Assembly (NCBI GenBank): GCA_037176845.1
Contig: JAYKXP010000003.1
Coordinates: forward strand, 620,001 to 684,000
DNA length: 64,000 bases
From: Paramarasmius palmivorus
Lineage: Eukaryota > Basidiomycota > Agaricomycetes > Agaricales > Marasmiaceae
Direction of reading: 5' to 3'
Position numbers and translations under genes: made by a program. Positions 21,064 to 33,200 of the stretch are shown piece after piece. The notes below the pieces were generated by a model that was given only the letters and a program-made list of their open reading frames with translations, was not told the DNA's origin and did not search any database. Numbering within the stretch: position 1 is the stretch's first letter; each line of letters opens with the position of its first letter.

Positions 21064-22159
21064 ATGGCATATTCCCAACCCTTCCCACTCGCTCAGCCAC
21101 CAGCTAAGGCTGTCCAACAAACTTACGGACCAGATCTCGCTGTTCGATTAATTTGCCCTGAATGCAGAGACCCCAATCCCAACATAGTGGAGGAGTTCGG
21201 TTCTGGCGACCTGGTCTGTGGGAATTGCGGTTTGGTTCTTGGTGATAGAATCGTCGATACTCGCAGTGAATGGCGGGTATGTTGAATGATGTGTGTTGCC
21301 CTACTGGTACTAAAACCGCCTTTAGACGTTCGCTAACGATGAAGGCGACGACCCTTCTCGTGTTGGAGCTGCCTCTGATCCGCTCATGGAAGGCATGGAA
21401 CAACTAGATACTGTCATTAGTTTCCAAGACGGCGGTTCCGGACTTGCGCGGGAGCTCCAACGGGCGGCATCACGATCCCAAAATTCGCGTTCAGAACGAA
21501 ATCTCCTCACTGCCTTCCGCGATATCTCAAACTGGTGCGACCAGTTTTCCCTTCCAAAGACCATCAGCGACATCGCCAAACAGTTGTACAAACGTTCCGA
21601 CGAAGAAAAGCTTCTCCGTGGCAAGCCCCTCGAGGCGGTCATCGCTGCCTGCATCTTCATCGCTTGTCGCCAAGCCCACGTCCCTCGAACGTTCAGAGAA
21701 ATCTGCACTCTCACCCACGTAACCAAAAAGGCTCTTGGTCAGTGCTACAAAGCGCTTGAACAGGCTTTCAATCTCACACCTGGTGCCTCTGCCCACTCCT
21801 CTGCGCCAGCGACGTCGGCAGGCCCGGAAACATTGGTCTCGCGTTACTGTAACCATTTGGATTTGCCGCCGAACGTCCAGTCATACTGTGCCGACATTAT
21901 CGTAGCAGCACGCGAACGTGGTATTGCGGATGGTCGTAGTCCAGTCTCCATTGCTGGTGGCGCCATTTACTTTACCTCCCATTTGCTAGGCAAGGGACGA
22001 TCGCTGAAAGAGATTGGTGACGTCGCGGGTGTCAGTGAAGGAACGATTAAATTGGTGTACCGTTTGTACTATCAGGAAAGGGAGAAATTGGTGAAGCCGA
22101 AATGGATCGAAGAAGGGAAGGCGGACCTCAAACGTCTGCCTCCCGACTTTGGACGGTAA
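21064..22159 (+). CDS. SUA7: Transcription initiation factor IIB (TFIIB)
   Basis: TFIIB bridges TBP-bound promoter DNA and RNA polymerase II and helps select the start site. Two exons, 21064-21276 and 21326-22159, give 348 aa, the usual size. The zinc ribbon is [17 protein letters not shown] then [18 protein letters not shown] (two CxxC pairs), followed by the B-reader/linker [18 protein letters not shown]. The two cyclin repeats are plain: [20 protein letters not shown] through [20 protein letters not shown] and [20 protein letters not shown], then [20 protein letters not shown] to [14 protein letters not shown] and [20 protein letters not shown]. No missing residues. The single 49-nt intron sits right after the B-reader. 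Confidence 0.97.
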
Positions 22160-22366
22160 TTCTGGTCATGGAAAACTTCTATGCTTGATCATGCATATTC
22201 ACTCTCTTGTACTACAATCATTCACAACACATTAAGCGTCAGCTAAATTATGTCCTACCTCTTACTCTATGATTTCTGTATAGTGTAATTCCTGTCGTTG
22301 CAATATAAAATGGACGAGTTGATATATGCATCTAGGAAAACGAGGAAGTATAAACATGATACACGA

Positions 22367-23514
22367 TTACTTTCGCTTTCCGACCTTTTTGCCCTTGCTA
22401 TTTGCTTGTCGCCCTAGGGCAACTCCACCCTGACCTTTACTAGCATGTCGGACCGCCTTGCGCACGTTGAGGACATTTTCCCCAGGCGCAGGCTCTCGTC
22501 TTATCTTCTTTGAGTCACTTTCCATGCGGGAAAGCAAAGCGAGCGATGCGTTCTTTTCTTGTTCAACCGACCGTTCATTAGGGTCAAACTGAAAGGCGCA
22601 ATAGTCAGCAACATGTACCATATACATTTAGTGTACCATACCTTCCGCTTAACTCCTCGAAGCTTCTTTTCACCTTCCAGTTTCTTGTCAAATTTGCCCA
22701 TACTGGCTGTACTTATCCGAGATGCGGCCAATGTACGATCAATCTCGCTTTTGCGTTCTTCTCGGGAGCTATCAGCTTGCTGGGCTCGAGCAATGTTGGC
22801 AAGTTTTTGCTTTTCATTTTTGGCCACCCGTTCTTTTCGTTCAGCTTTCGCGATTTTTCTCGGGTCGTAGTCGGGATCTAAGCGAAAAAAATGAGAATCT
22901 GTAGACCGAAGACATGATGTTATCCATACCAGCATTGAGAGGAACCTCTGTGATCCACTGCTCCTCAAGCTGCTTATTCTTCCCGTCTTTACCCCATCTA
23001 TTGACCCATTCTTGTCGCTCTTCATCCCACTCCTTCTTATCCCGCCTCTTCTTCTGTATACCCTTCGCTTTCGCAAATAGTTCCCACTTTGTCGGTGGTT
23101 TTGGTTTGGGGAGTGGTTTTGCTCGAGGTAATTGCGTCGTGGGGGGAGGTAGTTGGGCAAGTGGGCCGTCAGGGGAAGAATCTGTAGGTAGCGTAAAAAG
23201 TTTTGCGAGAAGATTTTGAACGCCATCACGGGCTAGAGATTGAAGATGGTCTTCGAGGTTGGCACTAGATTTTGATAGGATTAGTTACCGTTTTGTTACA
23301 TGAAGTAGACCACGTACTTGTAAGTTTCGTCTTCAATTGGATTAGGATCTGTTACTGTTAAGTAGCCAACATCTATATCGAATGGTGTCTCTTTTTCTAC
23401 CGTTACCGACTGGCTGTGGTGAAAATACCTTCATTCAATAAATTAAAAAATGATATTCTGTGTTTTAACGCACTATTTTTCGGCATGAGAAGCCAGGATA
23501 TTAGAAACATCCAT
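22367..23514 (-). CDS. RRS1: Ribosome biogenesis regulator RRS1
   Basis: RRS1 joins RPF2, RPL5, RPL11 and 5S rRNA into the pre-60S particle in the nucleolus. Five exons (23474-23514, 23318-23413, 22930-23264, 22642-22877, 22367-22588) join to 309 aa. The start at 23514 gives MDVSNILASHAEKYQSVTV and KETPFDIDVGYLTVTDPNP, matching family N-termini. The signature PPTKWELFAKAKGIQKKRR is present, followed by EEWVNRWGKDGKN-like text, DPDYDPRKIAKAERKERV and GVKRKFDPNERS. The C-terminus is very basic (SKGKKVGKRK). Exon 1 is only 41 nt, so the first ORF seen on this strand at 23229 is not the real start. It is divergent from TAF12, with just 89 bp between start codons. Confidence 0.95.
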
Positions 23515-23603
23515 ATTGGATGTGGTGGCCGAGCGGAAAAAGGCACTTTACAGACTGCGCTTACATACGCACAACGAACCTTCGAGCTCAACCACCAACA
23601 GCG
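23515..23603. promoter_or_regulatory. Bidirectional promoter RRS1/TAF12 (89 bp)
   Basis: The 89 bp between the two start codons must contain both core promoters, or both must start transcription inside the opposite gene. No TATA box is visible. Confidence 0.55.
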
Positions 23604-24842
23604 ATGGACACCCCCCAAGCTAGTACTCCCAAACCTGCTGGTTCACCAGCAACACCAAACGGAACCAACATGATTGATGTGCTGCAGAATCTACTCAAAA
23701 GTCAGACCGGCGAACAAATGTCCAACGAGAAAGTTGCACAATTGCTCATCAGCAACATGCCCACTTTAATCAAAGCTGGAAAGCTCAATGAAACTCAGAT
23801 ACATCAAGTGGGGTGGCCCAGCAGTGTCTTTGTCTCTGTGATTGACCTTTTTGTAGTTGAAGGCCTTCGCCGACAAACACAAAGGGAGCGGAAGCACGGC
23901 ACCAGCTGCATCTGCACAATCCGCTGCCGGTCCATCTAGGGTACGTCAAGCTCTTTGTTCTTGAATGAAAGGGACAAATCATATATTTATACAGCCCCCA
24001 GGAACTCCAGTACCTGCACCTACGCCAATGAGCCCAGCCTTCAAATCTAACGCGCCAGACAACGCGCCTACGCTAGCTAGTCTGGCATCGACCTCGTCCC
24101 CGTCAGAACAGACCCATCCCATTAGTACTACTTTGAATGCTACGACTCCTGTCCCCGTGCAGTGGCCCGCTGCCCGACCAACATTAAGTGGTGGCTACAC
24201 TGCGGGACGTATCGCTGGTGCGTACGCACTACAACGTGTTAACTCAAGCGCTGATATATTCCTTTGTAGGAACCCCTGCACAAATTGCTCGACCCGACGA
24301 TGCAACCATGCTTTCATTGGAGGACAATCGATCTCGCAGGAAGAGTACACCTGGCGATCAAAGTATGCGAAGATCGATACAAGAACTGGTTGCCAGCATC
24401 GACCCAAACGTGAAACTTGAACCAGAAGTGGAGGATGTGAGTAACAAGCTTTCACTCTATTCCACGACTAAACCTTTGTCTCTACAGCTGCTGCTGTCGA
24501 TTGCCGATGAATTCATAGATTCGGTCACCAACTTCTCTTGTCGACTGGCGAAACATCGAGGTGGAGATACATTGGAGGTCCGGGACCTGCAACTACACCT
24601 CGGTAAGTACATAAAACTTTCATGAAAGCTTCCGCCATTCAATTTGCTTTGCAGAGAGAAACCATAACATTCGTATTCCTGGCTTTGCATCAGATGATAC
24701 TCGGATATCTTTGTCGCAGTCAGCGGTTGCCCCAGTTGCCCAGGCGCCACCGAAAAAGGCCGCTCCTGGCACACATATGACGCTCAGAAGCCAAAGACTT
24801 CAACAGGTACAGCTGGCCAAGAGGGAAGGCAAATTGTTGTGA
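23604..24842 (+). CDS. TAF12: TFIID/SAGA subunit TAF12 (histone fold)
   Basis: TAF12 pairs with TAF4 (TFIID) or ADA1 (SAGA) through an H2B-like histone fold. Exons are 23604-23807, 23857-23940, one starting at 23995, and three further ones to 24842. The N-terminal part has MIDVLQNLLKSQTGEQMSNE and QIHQLKAFADKHKG, then a Pro/Ser/Thr-rich linker. The histone fold follows: RRSIQELVASIDPNVKLEPE, LLLSIADEFIDSVTNFSCRL, AKHRGGDTLEVRDLQLHLER, NHNIRIPGFASDDTR, all near-identical to the family consensus. The first donor is GTGGGG, unusual but needed for QLKAF; the remaining junctions are consensus. The C-terminus is basic (LAKREGKLL). Confidence 0.95.
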
Positions 24843-25009
24843 TTAGTGTAAGCGGTTCTCGCGAGCTGCGAAGGTTTTCTATCTCGATGCAGTGTACAGT
24901 ATTGTACACTGGGACTTTTCGTATATCTATACGTACAATGTAATTCTACTGTCGTGGGTCGTGCAATGATACATGCTTTCGTGTCTTCACAGGTGTTTAG
25001 CAATACGGT

Positions 25010-26134
25010 CTATTCCAGCACGGCATACTCTAGGTTTCTCTTCAGCCCTCTCCATCCAGTTTTAGCTCCATCCCTCTGGGACAGTCCTTTTGGGAGCTCA
25101 GATAGAATCTTCGCGATGAACGTGGGATCTGTCAGTGGTGTGAGGTCGTCACGTTTTGGTAACAACTAGAGATGGGATTTAGCGTGGCGTTCAAAGAGAA
25201 TGACAGATAGATTCACATTCTTCACTCTGTCATAAGGTGCCTCCCATCCGCAGGTCTCTCGGACCACTGTCAGCGGGTTTGAGGCAAAAGAATGATATAG
25301 TCGTGTGTCAAAGGTCCGGAAGAGAACATTGTCTACTCGCAAGGTAAAGCGAGCAAGGATGAATATACACGTTGGCATCACGCGCTGCAATGTGAAGTTA
25401 GTACTTTGTGAACTAAGAGGTATGGCAATTTACTGACAATCCTGATCAACAAGCCAGAGGAGCCATTGTCATGCAATTCATCCTCGAACAGAGGAATCTC
25501 GGCATAAAAGAGGATAGGATCAGGACGCGTTAGCTCTGACAGAGGGATTTGGTGAGATGGATTCTCTGGGTCAGAGGGGTGCCAAGTAGGAATAAAAGGC
25601 GTCGCGTTGTAGGTGGAGGGGTCTTCGTCCTCGCCTTCCTCCAAACGAAGTTCAGGTTCAGTGTGACCTGAATAGATCGTAGTGTACGTCCAATCGTACG
25701 GTTTAGTGGGCACCGTCTCAGGCATAGGCAGCAGCGATGAAGGACTAGTCCTGATTTTTCGTACGGGTGAGTTTATTCAGAGACAGGACAAGCAAAAGCA
25801 GTACTCGCCGACTTTTCAGCCAAGCATCGGCGTAGTCAACCTTGACGCCTCCGTCTCCCGGTTCTAGTTCTCCTCGTTTGACTGCTTTTAGTGCCTCTTC
25901 TGCACTAAAAGTATATCTCCAACCCGATCGCCGATGATGAAGGGTTAGAATATTTTGACCAAAAGTCATTTCAGGTAGTGGTATCGAAAGCAATGTGTTG
26001 AGTGCTTCACATTCCTGATGATTCGAGATTGGATTCGTAGACGCCGTAATATACCAATCGCCGATACGAATTGAGCGTGAATTGGGAGACTCGAAGAGTT
26101 TGTGTTCCGGAAGGACCACAGCAGCTGCGGCCAT
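25010..26134 (-). CDS. TIP41: TIP41, TOR-pathway regulator of PP2A
   Basis: TIP41 binds TAP42/PP2A and relays TORC1 nutrient signalling in the cytosol. Four exons (25809-26134, 25438-25750, 25217-25384, 25010-25165) join to 320 aa. The family core is IRIGDWYITASTNPI, SIPLPEMTFGQNILTLHH, KPYDWTYTTIYSGH, TRPDPILFYAEIPLFEDELH, then RVMPTCIFILARFTLRVDNV and RLYHSF, then LPKRDDLTPLTDPTFIAKIL at the C-terminus. The start is the ATG at 26134 (MAAAAVVLPEHK); the frame upstream has only a GTG. The first intron (25751-25808) appears to use a GC donor (CG|GCGAGT); this join gives KSR-TSPSSLLPMPE, whereas the GT donors tested give stops or the wrong frame. It is convergent with TAF12 and divergent from dynein LIC. 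Confidence 0.93.
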
Positions 26135-26325
26135 GACGTCCGTGTACGATGGTGTAGACAGGGTTTTCGTATGGGTCGTCGACGGCCTCGATGATGTTGT
26201 CTTGGACGTGTAAAACGATGAGCACAAAGAAGGTTATTTTATCGGAATTTCAATTTTGACCCAGTTTCCTTTCCTGTAACCTTTCGCTACCACCAACCTT
26301 TGGCTTTGGTGTAACTCTTCCCATC

Positions 26326-28155
26326 ATGGATTCGCGACCTGCTACGCCAGAAGCCCCTCCGGAAAATTTATGGTCCTCAATTCTTGATAGCGTTTCGTCC
26401 ACGCGTTCTATACCTTCAAAGCAGATTCTCATTCTGGGCAAACCCTCGACCGGCAAATCTACTTTGGCGTCGGCCTTGCTACAGAAGCCAGTCTCAGACG
26501 ATGGAAAGGACGATCAAAAGACTGACTTTGCTTTGGGATACGATTATGCAGATGTTAGGGACGAGGGCGATGAAGGTCACTCCCAACCAGGCTCTTAAAA
26601 TTCTGCTACTCAGTACTTTTTACAGACACGCTTGCACGGTTGTCTGTGTACACGGTCCCTTCTTCAGACCCAACATATACACGCCTTTTGCCCCATTTTC
26701 TACCGCCGAAAACATCGCTACCCCATACTCTTGTCATAATAGTCTTGGACTGGACACGACCGTGGACCTTTGTAGAAGAACTCGAGACTTGGTTGAAGTG
26801 GGTCGATGAATGGGCCAATGGAGATGGTTCGAGAGAACTTGAGATCGTAAGAGAAGAGAATCGAGAACGGTGTATGTGTTCTCTGGATATGGTTCGCTCA
26901 CAGCTGACAGTCTATGATAGGGATGCATCATCTGCTACATTACACGGAACCTTCGACTGACCCCATACCTGCAACGTCTACCGCGTCAAATACCGTACTA
27001 CCACTGTCAACGGGCGTCTTCACCCACAACCCCGCCGGCATACCGATAGTCGTAGCGTGCACTAAAGCCGACTTGATAGACGAAGGTCATGATTTGGTCG
27101 CAGGTGCCTCAGGGATGGGTGGCATGGTGAAAGGTAAAGGAGGTGAATGGGAAGAAAGAACGGATGGTGTCATGCAAATATTGCGTACGATATGCTTGAA
27201 GTGTGAGCTGAGGACTGTGATGACCCATTTTACTTCAGCTCATGTTCTACTTCAGATGGCGCGTCTATGTTCTACACGACTCCTCAACCTTCAACATTAC
27301 AGGTACTTCGTCAATATGCCTTACACGCTCTTTTCGTTCCGCCTGCCCCCTCACCTGCTGCTCTAGCTGGTACTGAAGCTCCGACCCCTGCTCGCAATCC
27401 ATTCCCTTTCAATGAAAAGCCGAACACATTGGACAGGGATCGCGTAGTGATTCCTGCTGGCTGGGATAGCTGGGGCAAAGTCACCGTTCTACGTGACTTT
27501 GACCCAAAGGCATGGGGAGAAGCTTGGGAGCAAGATCTGGAGTCCACAGAAGGCGATGGAACGAGCGCAAAGCGAATGTTCAGCGCACTCGTGCCAGATC
27601 AAGGCCACAAGGTGACCATACATGTTATACCATTCATTATTTAACTTGTACTAATCGCGTTTTCAGCCGCCTCCACTTCCGCCATTCAACAACCCAGTGC
27701 CCGAACAACAATTCCTCGCCAAGAACTACGACGAAAACTCCAAAAAAGCGGACCGAGATCCCAGAGGAGCGTTCAGGAATCCGGCAGACGTGGAGAGTTC
27801 CGCTGGTGTTGTTGGGCCTCTGGGAAGCAGCAGTTTCAATCTTCCCAATGTCGAGCGGGCACTTTCAGAAATGGAGAGTGGAATTGGTGGGATCAACGGT
27901 CCAAGTACTGCAGATACGCGGAAAGGAGGACGACCACCTGGTGTCAAAACCAACGCAGGGAGAGCACCTTCATCTCCTTCGCCTCTTCCTACTTCACCGA
28001 GCCCAACTGGTGGGCAAACGCAACACGAAGTTTTGCAAAACTTCTTCCAGAGCTTGTTGAGCAACAAAGACCGACCGTCATCGAGTGCTGCTGTTCGGGG
28101 AGCTCCAAAGCTCAATGGGTCAACTAGCAGCAATCCTGATGAAAGTAGTTCATAG
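26326..28155 (+). CDS. Cytoplasmic dynein light intermediate chain
   Basis: DLIC links the dynein heavy chain to cargo adaptors for microtubule minus-end transport. Five exons (26326-26575, 26626-26871, 26921-27202, 27256-27611, 27667-28155) give 540 aa. The Ras-like fold is clear: P-loop ILILGKPSTGKSTLASAL, FALGYDYADVRDE, LPHTLVIIVLDWTRPWTFVE, and nucleotide-specificity motif IVVACTKADLI (NKxD-like), then KYGASMFYTTPQPSTLQVLR, a strong DLIC signature. The C-terminal adaptor-binding half includes ALVPDQGHK, PPPLPPFNNPVPEQQFLAKN and a disordered Ser/Pro tail. A short helix near the end, EVLQNFFQSLLSNK, resembles the effector-binding helix of animal DLICs. The first donor, GTCACT, is weak. Confidence 0.93.
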
Positions 28156-28416
28156 ACTCTGACTCCTTCCATGTCTATTTTATCGTTTATATCAGTAGCA
28201 TGATTTTACCCCTATTTGGCGTCGGTGAGGCGATGCATTGCACGTGACTTTGGATGCGCCACAGACTGATTACGTTTTATTTGTGCAACTGAACCTCCAT
28301 CACGACGGCGGCTGAAACTCTTGTCTCGGACCATCACATCGCTCTTCCCCCCTCCTTCTCCCTGAGGATACCCTTTTCCCTATCCGTCACTCTAATTCAC
28401 TCCTTTCACCTGAAAA

Positions 28417-29820
28417 ATGGGCAAATGGTGTGACCTTTTATGTGCTACTTTAGGACCACCCCGGATCTCATGTATCGTCTATCCAGGACCCCAGAATATA
28501 CCGACGAAGTTTTGAAAACTAAATTCAAAAGCCTGGTGTATGTTACGCGATCTTCCATTCCGTGTGATTGGCAGTTTCTCAAATGAATGCACGTGTGGCT
28601 CCGGTTTCTTGTTGTGTATAATTACACTACACACAGTTCCGGTGCGATATCCAGGTCCGGCTTAGAGAAGAACGATCCGAAGATCAGTTACGAACGTTTT
28701 GTAGAGGATTTGGATGTTGGGGATTCTTTTACTGTATCAGTAATCGATTGTTTGGTAAAGGTGCGTCGTTGGAGCTTCCTACAGTATCTGCATGACCTTT
28801 CTGAAATTTCATCCATAGGAGGTAGCTGATCGACGTTCTCGACCAGAAGGTGACCGTAGAATCATTGCTGAACGCACTGTGAAGAGTTTGCGAACTCTGA
28901 TAGCAGCTTCACGGGTAGCTTCTGCGGAAAGAGGTACCCGCCGGGCACACACGAGGCGCTTCGGGCTATCCGACTTTCTATCCTCTCACCACGACGAAAA
29001 CAGCCAAGATGACGACGAAGAGGAATTCAATGCTATGCTGGAACCCCCTGCAGTTTCTGTCGTTGAAGGTACTCGGTTAAGCTCGGCGGAGTTGTTCAAC
29101 TACAACGGCCCAACAATTCCTCCTTTCCTTCGCCAATCCAGCCCCATACCAATCTCATCCACGGAAGACGATTCGCCTCCAAGCTTCGTCGCCGGAGCGT
29201 CACCCGCCCGTATTATACCCACATCTTCAACTTCACGCCGAGCTGTGCCAATACCATACTGGTCCCGGCAACCCACTACCCGCAGACCATCCCGCCTCTC
29301 TCCTCGTCAGAGCGACTTCAGTGAATTCGCTTCCCGTAGACGCCGAGACATTCGCGATTCTATAGCGAGTCGCCTGGCAATGGAGGAACCTTCGTCTTCG
29401 GCTACCAGGTCGCGTGGAGATGGTGGTAACGCACCTCGGCGCAGGTTCTTCCCTACCCCATCTTTCAGTTATCGACGTTACGAATCCGGCCATCCTTGGA
29501 GCGACGGTGATTCAGAAGGAGAGTTTGGGTTCGTTACATTACTCGGAGAGGACGGACCTTTCGTTCCGTCGGAGGATATGACAAATGGCGAGCACACAGT
29601 TCCTTCTCTAGGGCATCGTTTAAGCCGGAGCGGTCTTCGTGCACCTGAATCGATGCTGTCGCGCCACGCTTCGCCTGTTTACCCAACATACCTTCCACCT
29701 GATGGAGAATTGGATGCGTCTTCGCCTCCTCCGGTCGAGGAAACACCCCGTGAAGTAACGCAGCCTAATCGCTCCACAGCATACCCAACACCTGGCCCTG
29801 GAGACCCCGAAACTCCATAG
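28417..29820 (+). CDS. Orphan protein, Ser/Arg-rich disordered tail
   Basis: I do not recognise this protein. The best model has four exons: 28417-28427 (11 nt), 28487-28537, 28637-28760 and 28819-29820, about 395 aa. It begins MGKWTPEYTDEVLKTKFKSL, continues ISYERFVEDLDVGDSFTVSV, and has a basic helix-like stretch RTVKSLRTLIAASRVASAER before residue 130. The rest is low-complexity Ser/Pro/Arg with acidic patches (DDDEEEF). No transmembrane segment, signal peptide or catalytic motif is visible. The introns have good GT/AG signals (one donor GTATGT) and all phases join, which argues that it is a real gene. A nuclear or cytosolic role is likely from composition only. The first exon was inferred; the ATG at 28470 is an alternative start in another model. 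Confidence 0.6.
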
Positions 29821-30215
29821 GAGGGATAAGGTATATGTAATATACACAATATGCGTTAAAATTATGTAGGACTCACAGGGATTCATATGGGTGACATGTG
29901 TATGTAAACAGCTCAATAACTGGGACGGACATTTTGTTTACACTGTTTACAATATGGTATTCGCCAGTTTCTGTGCCGGTAGCCAGCGATAGCATGGCAA
30001 GCCGCCTTTACTTATTCAGAACGACGATTGTTACCACTGCCTGCCAAGATCTTTACTCGCGCTGCACGTGATGTTGGAAATTCTCCAACCGCGTACTGAC
30101 CCTGACTTAGACTAGGACTCTTGTAACCTTTGCTGCCACGGTGCCACCTGCCACGCCCTGGATACCTTTATAAAGATATTTTGACGCGTCCTATCTCTCA
30201 TCTATCACCTAGAAA
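29821..30215. promoter_or_regulatory. Intergenic with TATA-like element before GEN1-type gene
   Basis: About 395 bp between tandem + genes. TATAAAG occurs at 30169-30175, 41 nt before the ATG at 30216. Otherwise nothing was recognised. Confidence 0.4.
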
Positions 30216-33200
30216 ATGGGTGTCGCAGGCCTCTGGCCAGTGAGTCCAACCCTCTTCATTGATTGAGACACCTCGCTGAAGTTCCTCGACTCCTAGCTAC
30301 TTCAGCCAGCACAGTCTATCACCACCCTCACTGCGCTATCCCTCACCAAATTCAACGGTCCTCATCGCGGATTTAGAATCGGAATCGACGCTTCAATTTG
30401 GTTTTTCCACGCCGAGTATGGAAAGGAGGGCGAAAACCCAGAATTGCGCACGCTCTTTTTCCGATGCGCAGAGCTCACCAATCATGGTTTCTTGCCCATC
30501 TTTGTATTCGATGGTCCACTCAGACCCAAGTTTAAGCGTGGAAAGCGTGTCAACACAACCCAACAACACGCTTTGGTGACTGGGATGCAGGCTATCATTG
30601 AGGCATTTGGCTTTGAATACAGAACGGTGCGTGACCGCGTTCATTAAGCTCAAGGTTATCCTAATACTAGCACTAATAGGCTCCAGGAGAAGCCGAAGCG
30701 GAACTAGCACTATTGAACCGCCTCGGAGTAATTGACGGGATATTATCTGATGATGTCGACACGTTCCTTTTTGGTGCAACCACCGTTATTCGCAATCACT
30801 CGTCCACTCACCCGTCATCTGCGGGCTCTGGATCGGTAGAGAAGTCTACTGTTATTGTCTACAACCTTCCACACCCCGCATTTCCAGACCTCCAACCTGC
30901 CGATCTCATTTTCATTGCCTTGTGCTCTGGAGGCGATTACGACGCGACCGGAATCCCTTCATGTGGCATCAAGATCGCGTATGGACTTGCCCAAGCTGGA
31001 TTTGGGAAGAGTCTCTATCAGGCCGCCACTACATATGGGCATGACCGTGTTTCAATGGAGACCTTTCTTCGTAAATGGAGAGCCGATGTCGCACAAGAGC
31101 TGCGTACGAACGCCTCTGGCTATCTTCCTATGAAGAAGCCATCAGTAGCGAACAATATCCCAAATACCTTTCCCGACATCGACGTTCTCTTATCCTATGT
31201 AACCCCTATTACCAGCGAGTCGAAAGGCCGTCTGGACCGTTATGACAATCTTATGGTTGGCCACGGTCGAAATGACGGTTGGGTTCAGAAAGATCCATCT
31301 CTACCAAAGATAGCTCGTTTGTGTGAGCAGTACTTTGAGTGGGGCATTATGGACAGTATCATCAAACGGTTCCGAACCGTCATCTTCCATGGCGCTGTTT
31401 TACGGATTCTACGTCGCACCGTTCTCGTGGAGGATCAGGATGCACATAATGGGCTACCTCCCGTTAGCCACGACTTGCTCAAGAAATACTTTGCCCCCAA
31501 TTACTTCGTCGATTTGACCGCCGATGGCGAGCCGTGCCCTGTGTTGGTCAACAAGATTCACTCTACCCGCCAACACGCCTCAACTTCGAACACATTAGAG
31601 TACAGGCTCGAAGTGTCCCCGACTGTGCTTGTGAAGCTTACTGCGAGTGGTGTCGTCGGCGATCGAAGGCCCCCAGACGAAGACGAATGGGCAGAAGAGG
31701 TAGAGGACGACGAATCTGATGAAGAAGAAGGGTCAAAGAAGAAGAAAAAGAAGGCCGAACCGAAGGATCCCAAAGAACCCTTACGACTCTGGATACCGGA
31801 AGCCTTTATCAAAAACGCGATACCCCACATACTAGAGGAGTATGAGGAAGCACAGAGGAAGAAGGCCGAGAAGAAGGCTGGAAAGGGTAAGAAACAGGCA
31901 ACTGGGGAGAAGTCACCCGCAAAAGGCAGGAAAGGGAAGTCCAAAGATACGGTCTCAGCGGAGGTGCCTTCCTCCCCAGTCAAGAAGAAATCAACCAAGG
32001 AGAATGTGAAGGTTGCTACAAAGGCTCCACCGAAAGCTACAAAACCTAAGCAGGATGCAAGGAGTCGGGCGATCGCGATGTTCGAGGGACAGGATGTCAC
32101 TGATTCCGATTCGGAACAGGAGATGGAATCGTGGAAGCCTTCTACTTTGAGGTCCATGATGCCCCAGAAAGACTACCTAAGCAAACGCAGGTCCAATATT
32201 CCTTGGGAGGATGAAACTATGGATGCCGGAGTATTAGACAACGAGAAACCCCCTGCAAAAGAGCCTACGAAACCTCTGGTCAAGGATCTCACCCAACCCA
32301 AACCCATTGTTAAAGATCTCACCCAGCCCAAACTCCTCGTCAAAGATCTCACCAAAGGCCGAGGTACCAAGGTCGACCAGAACAAGGCAGCTAATGCGAA
32401 GCCTAAAACCGCGCCCCTTACCAGCACTAGGTTAAGCCAAAGCGACGGGATCGATAACATCTTTAGCACACGCAAGCCTGGCACTATTGCCCCCGTGGAG
32501 AAAGGCAAGGGCAAGGCAAAAGCTGCTGCCTCGGCCGCTGCCGCTTATCCCTGGCTTACTAGAGACTTGTACGACGATGACACAGATGAATCAATCTCCT
32601 TGCCCTCCGCTTCCACAATATTCGATGGATATGCGAGTAAAGGCAATCCCTCAGCTTCAAGTTCGACCTCCGACCTTACAACACCCAGAAAAACTCAACC
32701 CTTCCCAGCGCCTTCTCCACCCCGCGACGACCCATTCATCGATGACTTTTATGCAGAAGCGGGGCCACCAGACACCCCTTCACCAACGAAGACTAATGCC
32801 AGGAAGAAGTCTGATCTAAGCTCTTCGTCTTCAGAAGAGGAGCTGGACGGGTCGCCAGCTCGTTCCCGAACACGAGAGCTGAACAAATCGCCTCGCAAGT
32901 CGAAAAAGCAGTCTTCACCACGAAAATCAACCGAAGCTGAAGTTGGCAGGAAGACGATAGCGGATGTACAGCATCCCTCTCGGGTGTCAAGGCGATCGAG
33001 TTCCCCTACGCCATCCAGCAGAAGCTCTACTGTCAAGACCAACACGAAAATGATAGCCAAATCGAAGAGAGCATTACCTGTCATCAATATCTCCAGCTCG
33101 GACGATGACTCGGAGGATGATGGTACTGGAACGGGGTATATATCTCGCATGGCGATGACTGCGACTGTGGTCAATCCGAATGTCAGAAATACAACCAAAC

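Noticed and set aside
22501..23229. Long minus-strand ORF starting MMAFKIFSQ
   Set aside because: Its N-terminal half is a frame error; only part of it is in the RRS1 frame. Spliced RRS1 explains the region.
28428..28453. 26-nt intron in the orphan gene
   Set aside because: Too short for a spliceosomal intron; using the later acceptor at 28486 (59 nt) gives MGKWTPEYTDEV and all phases join.
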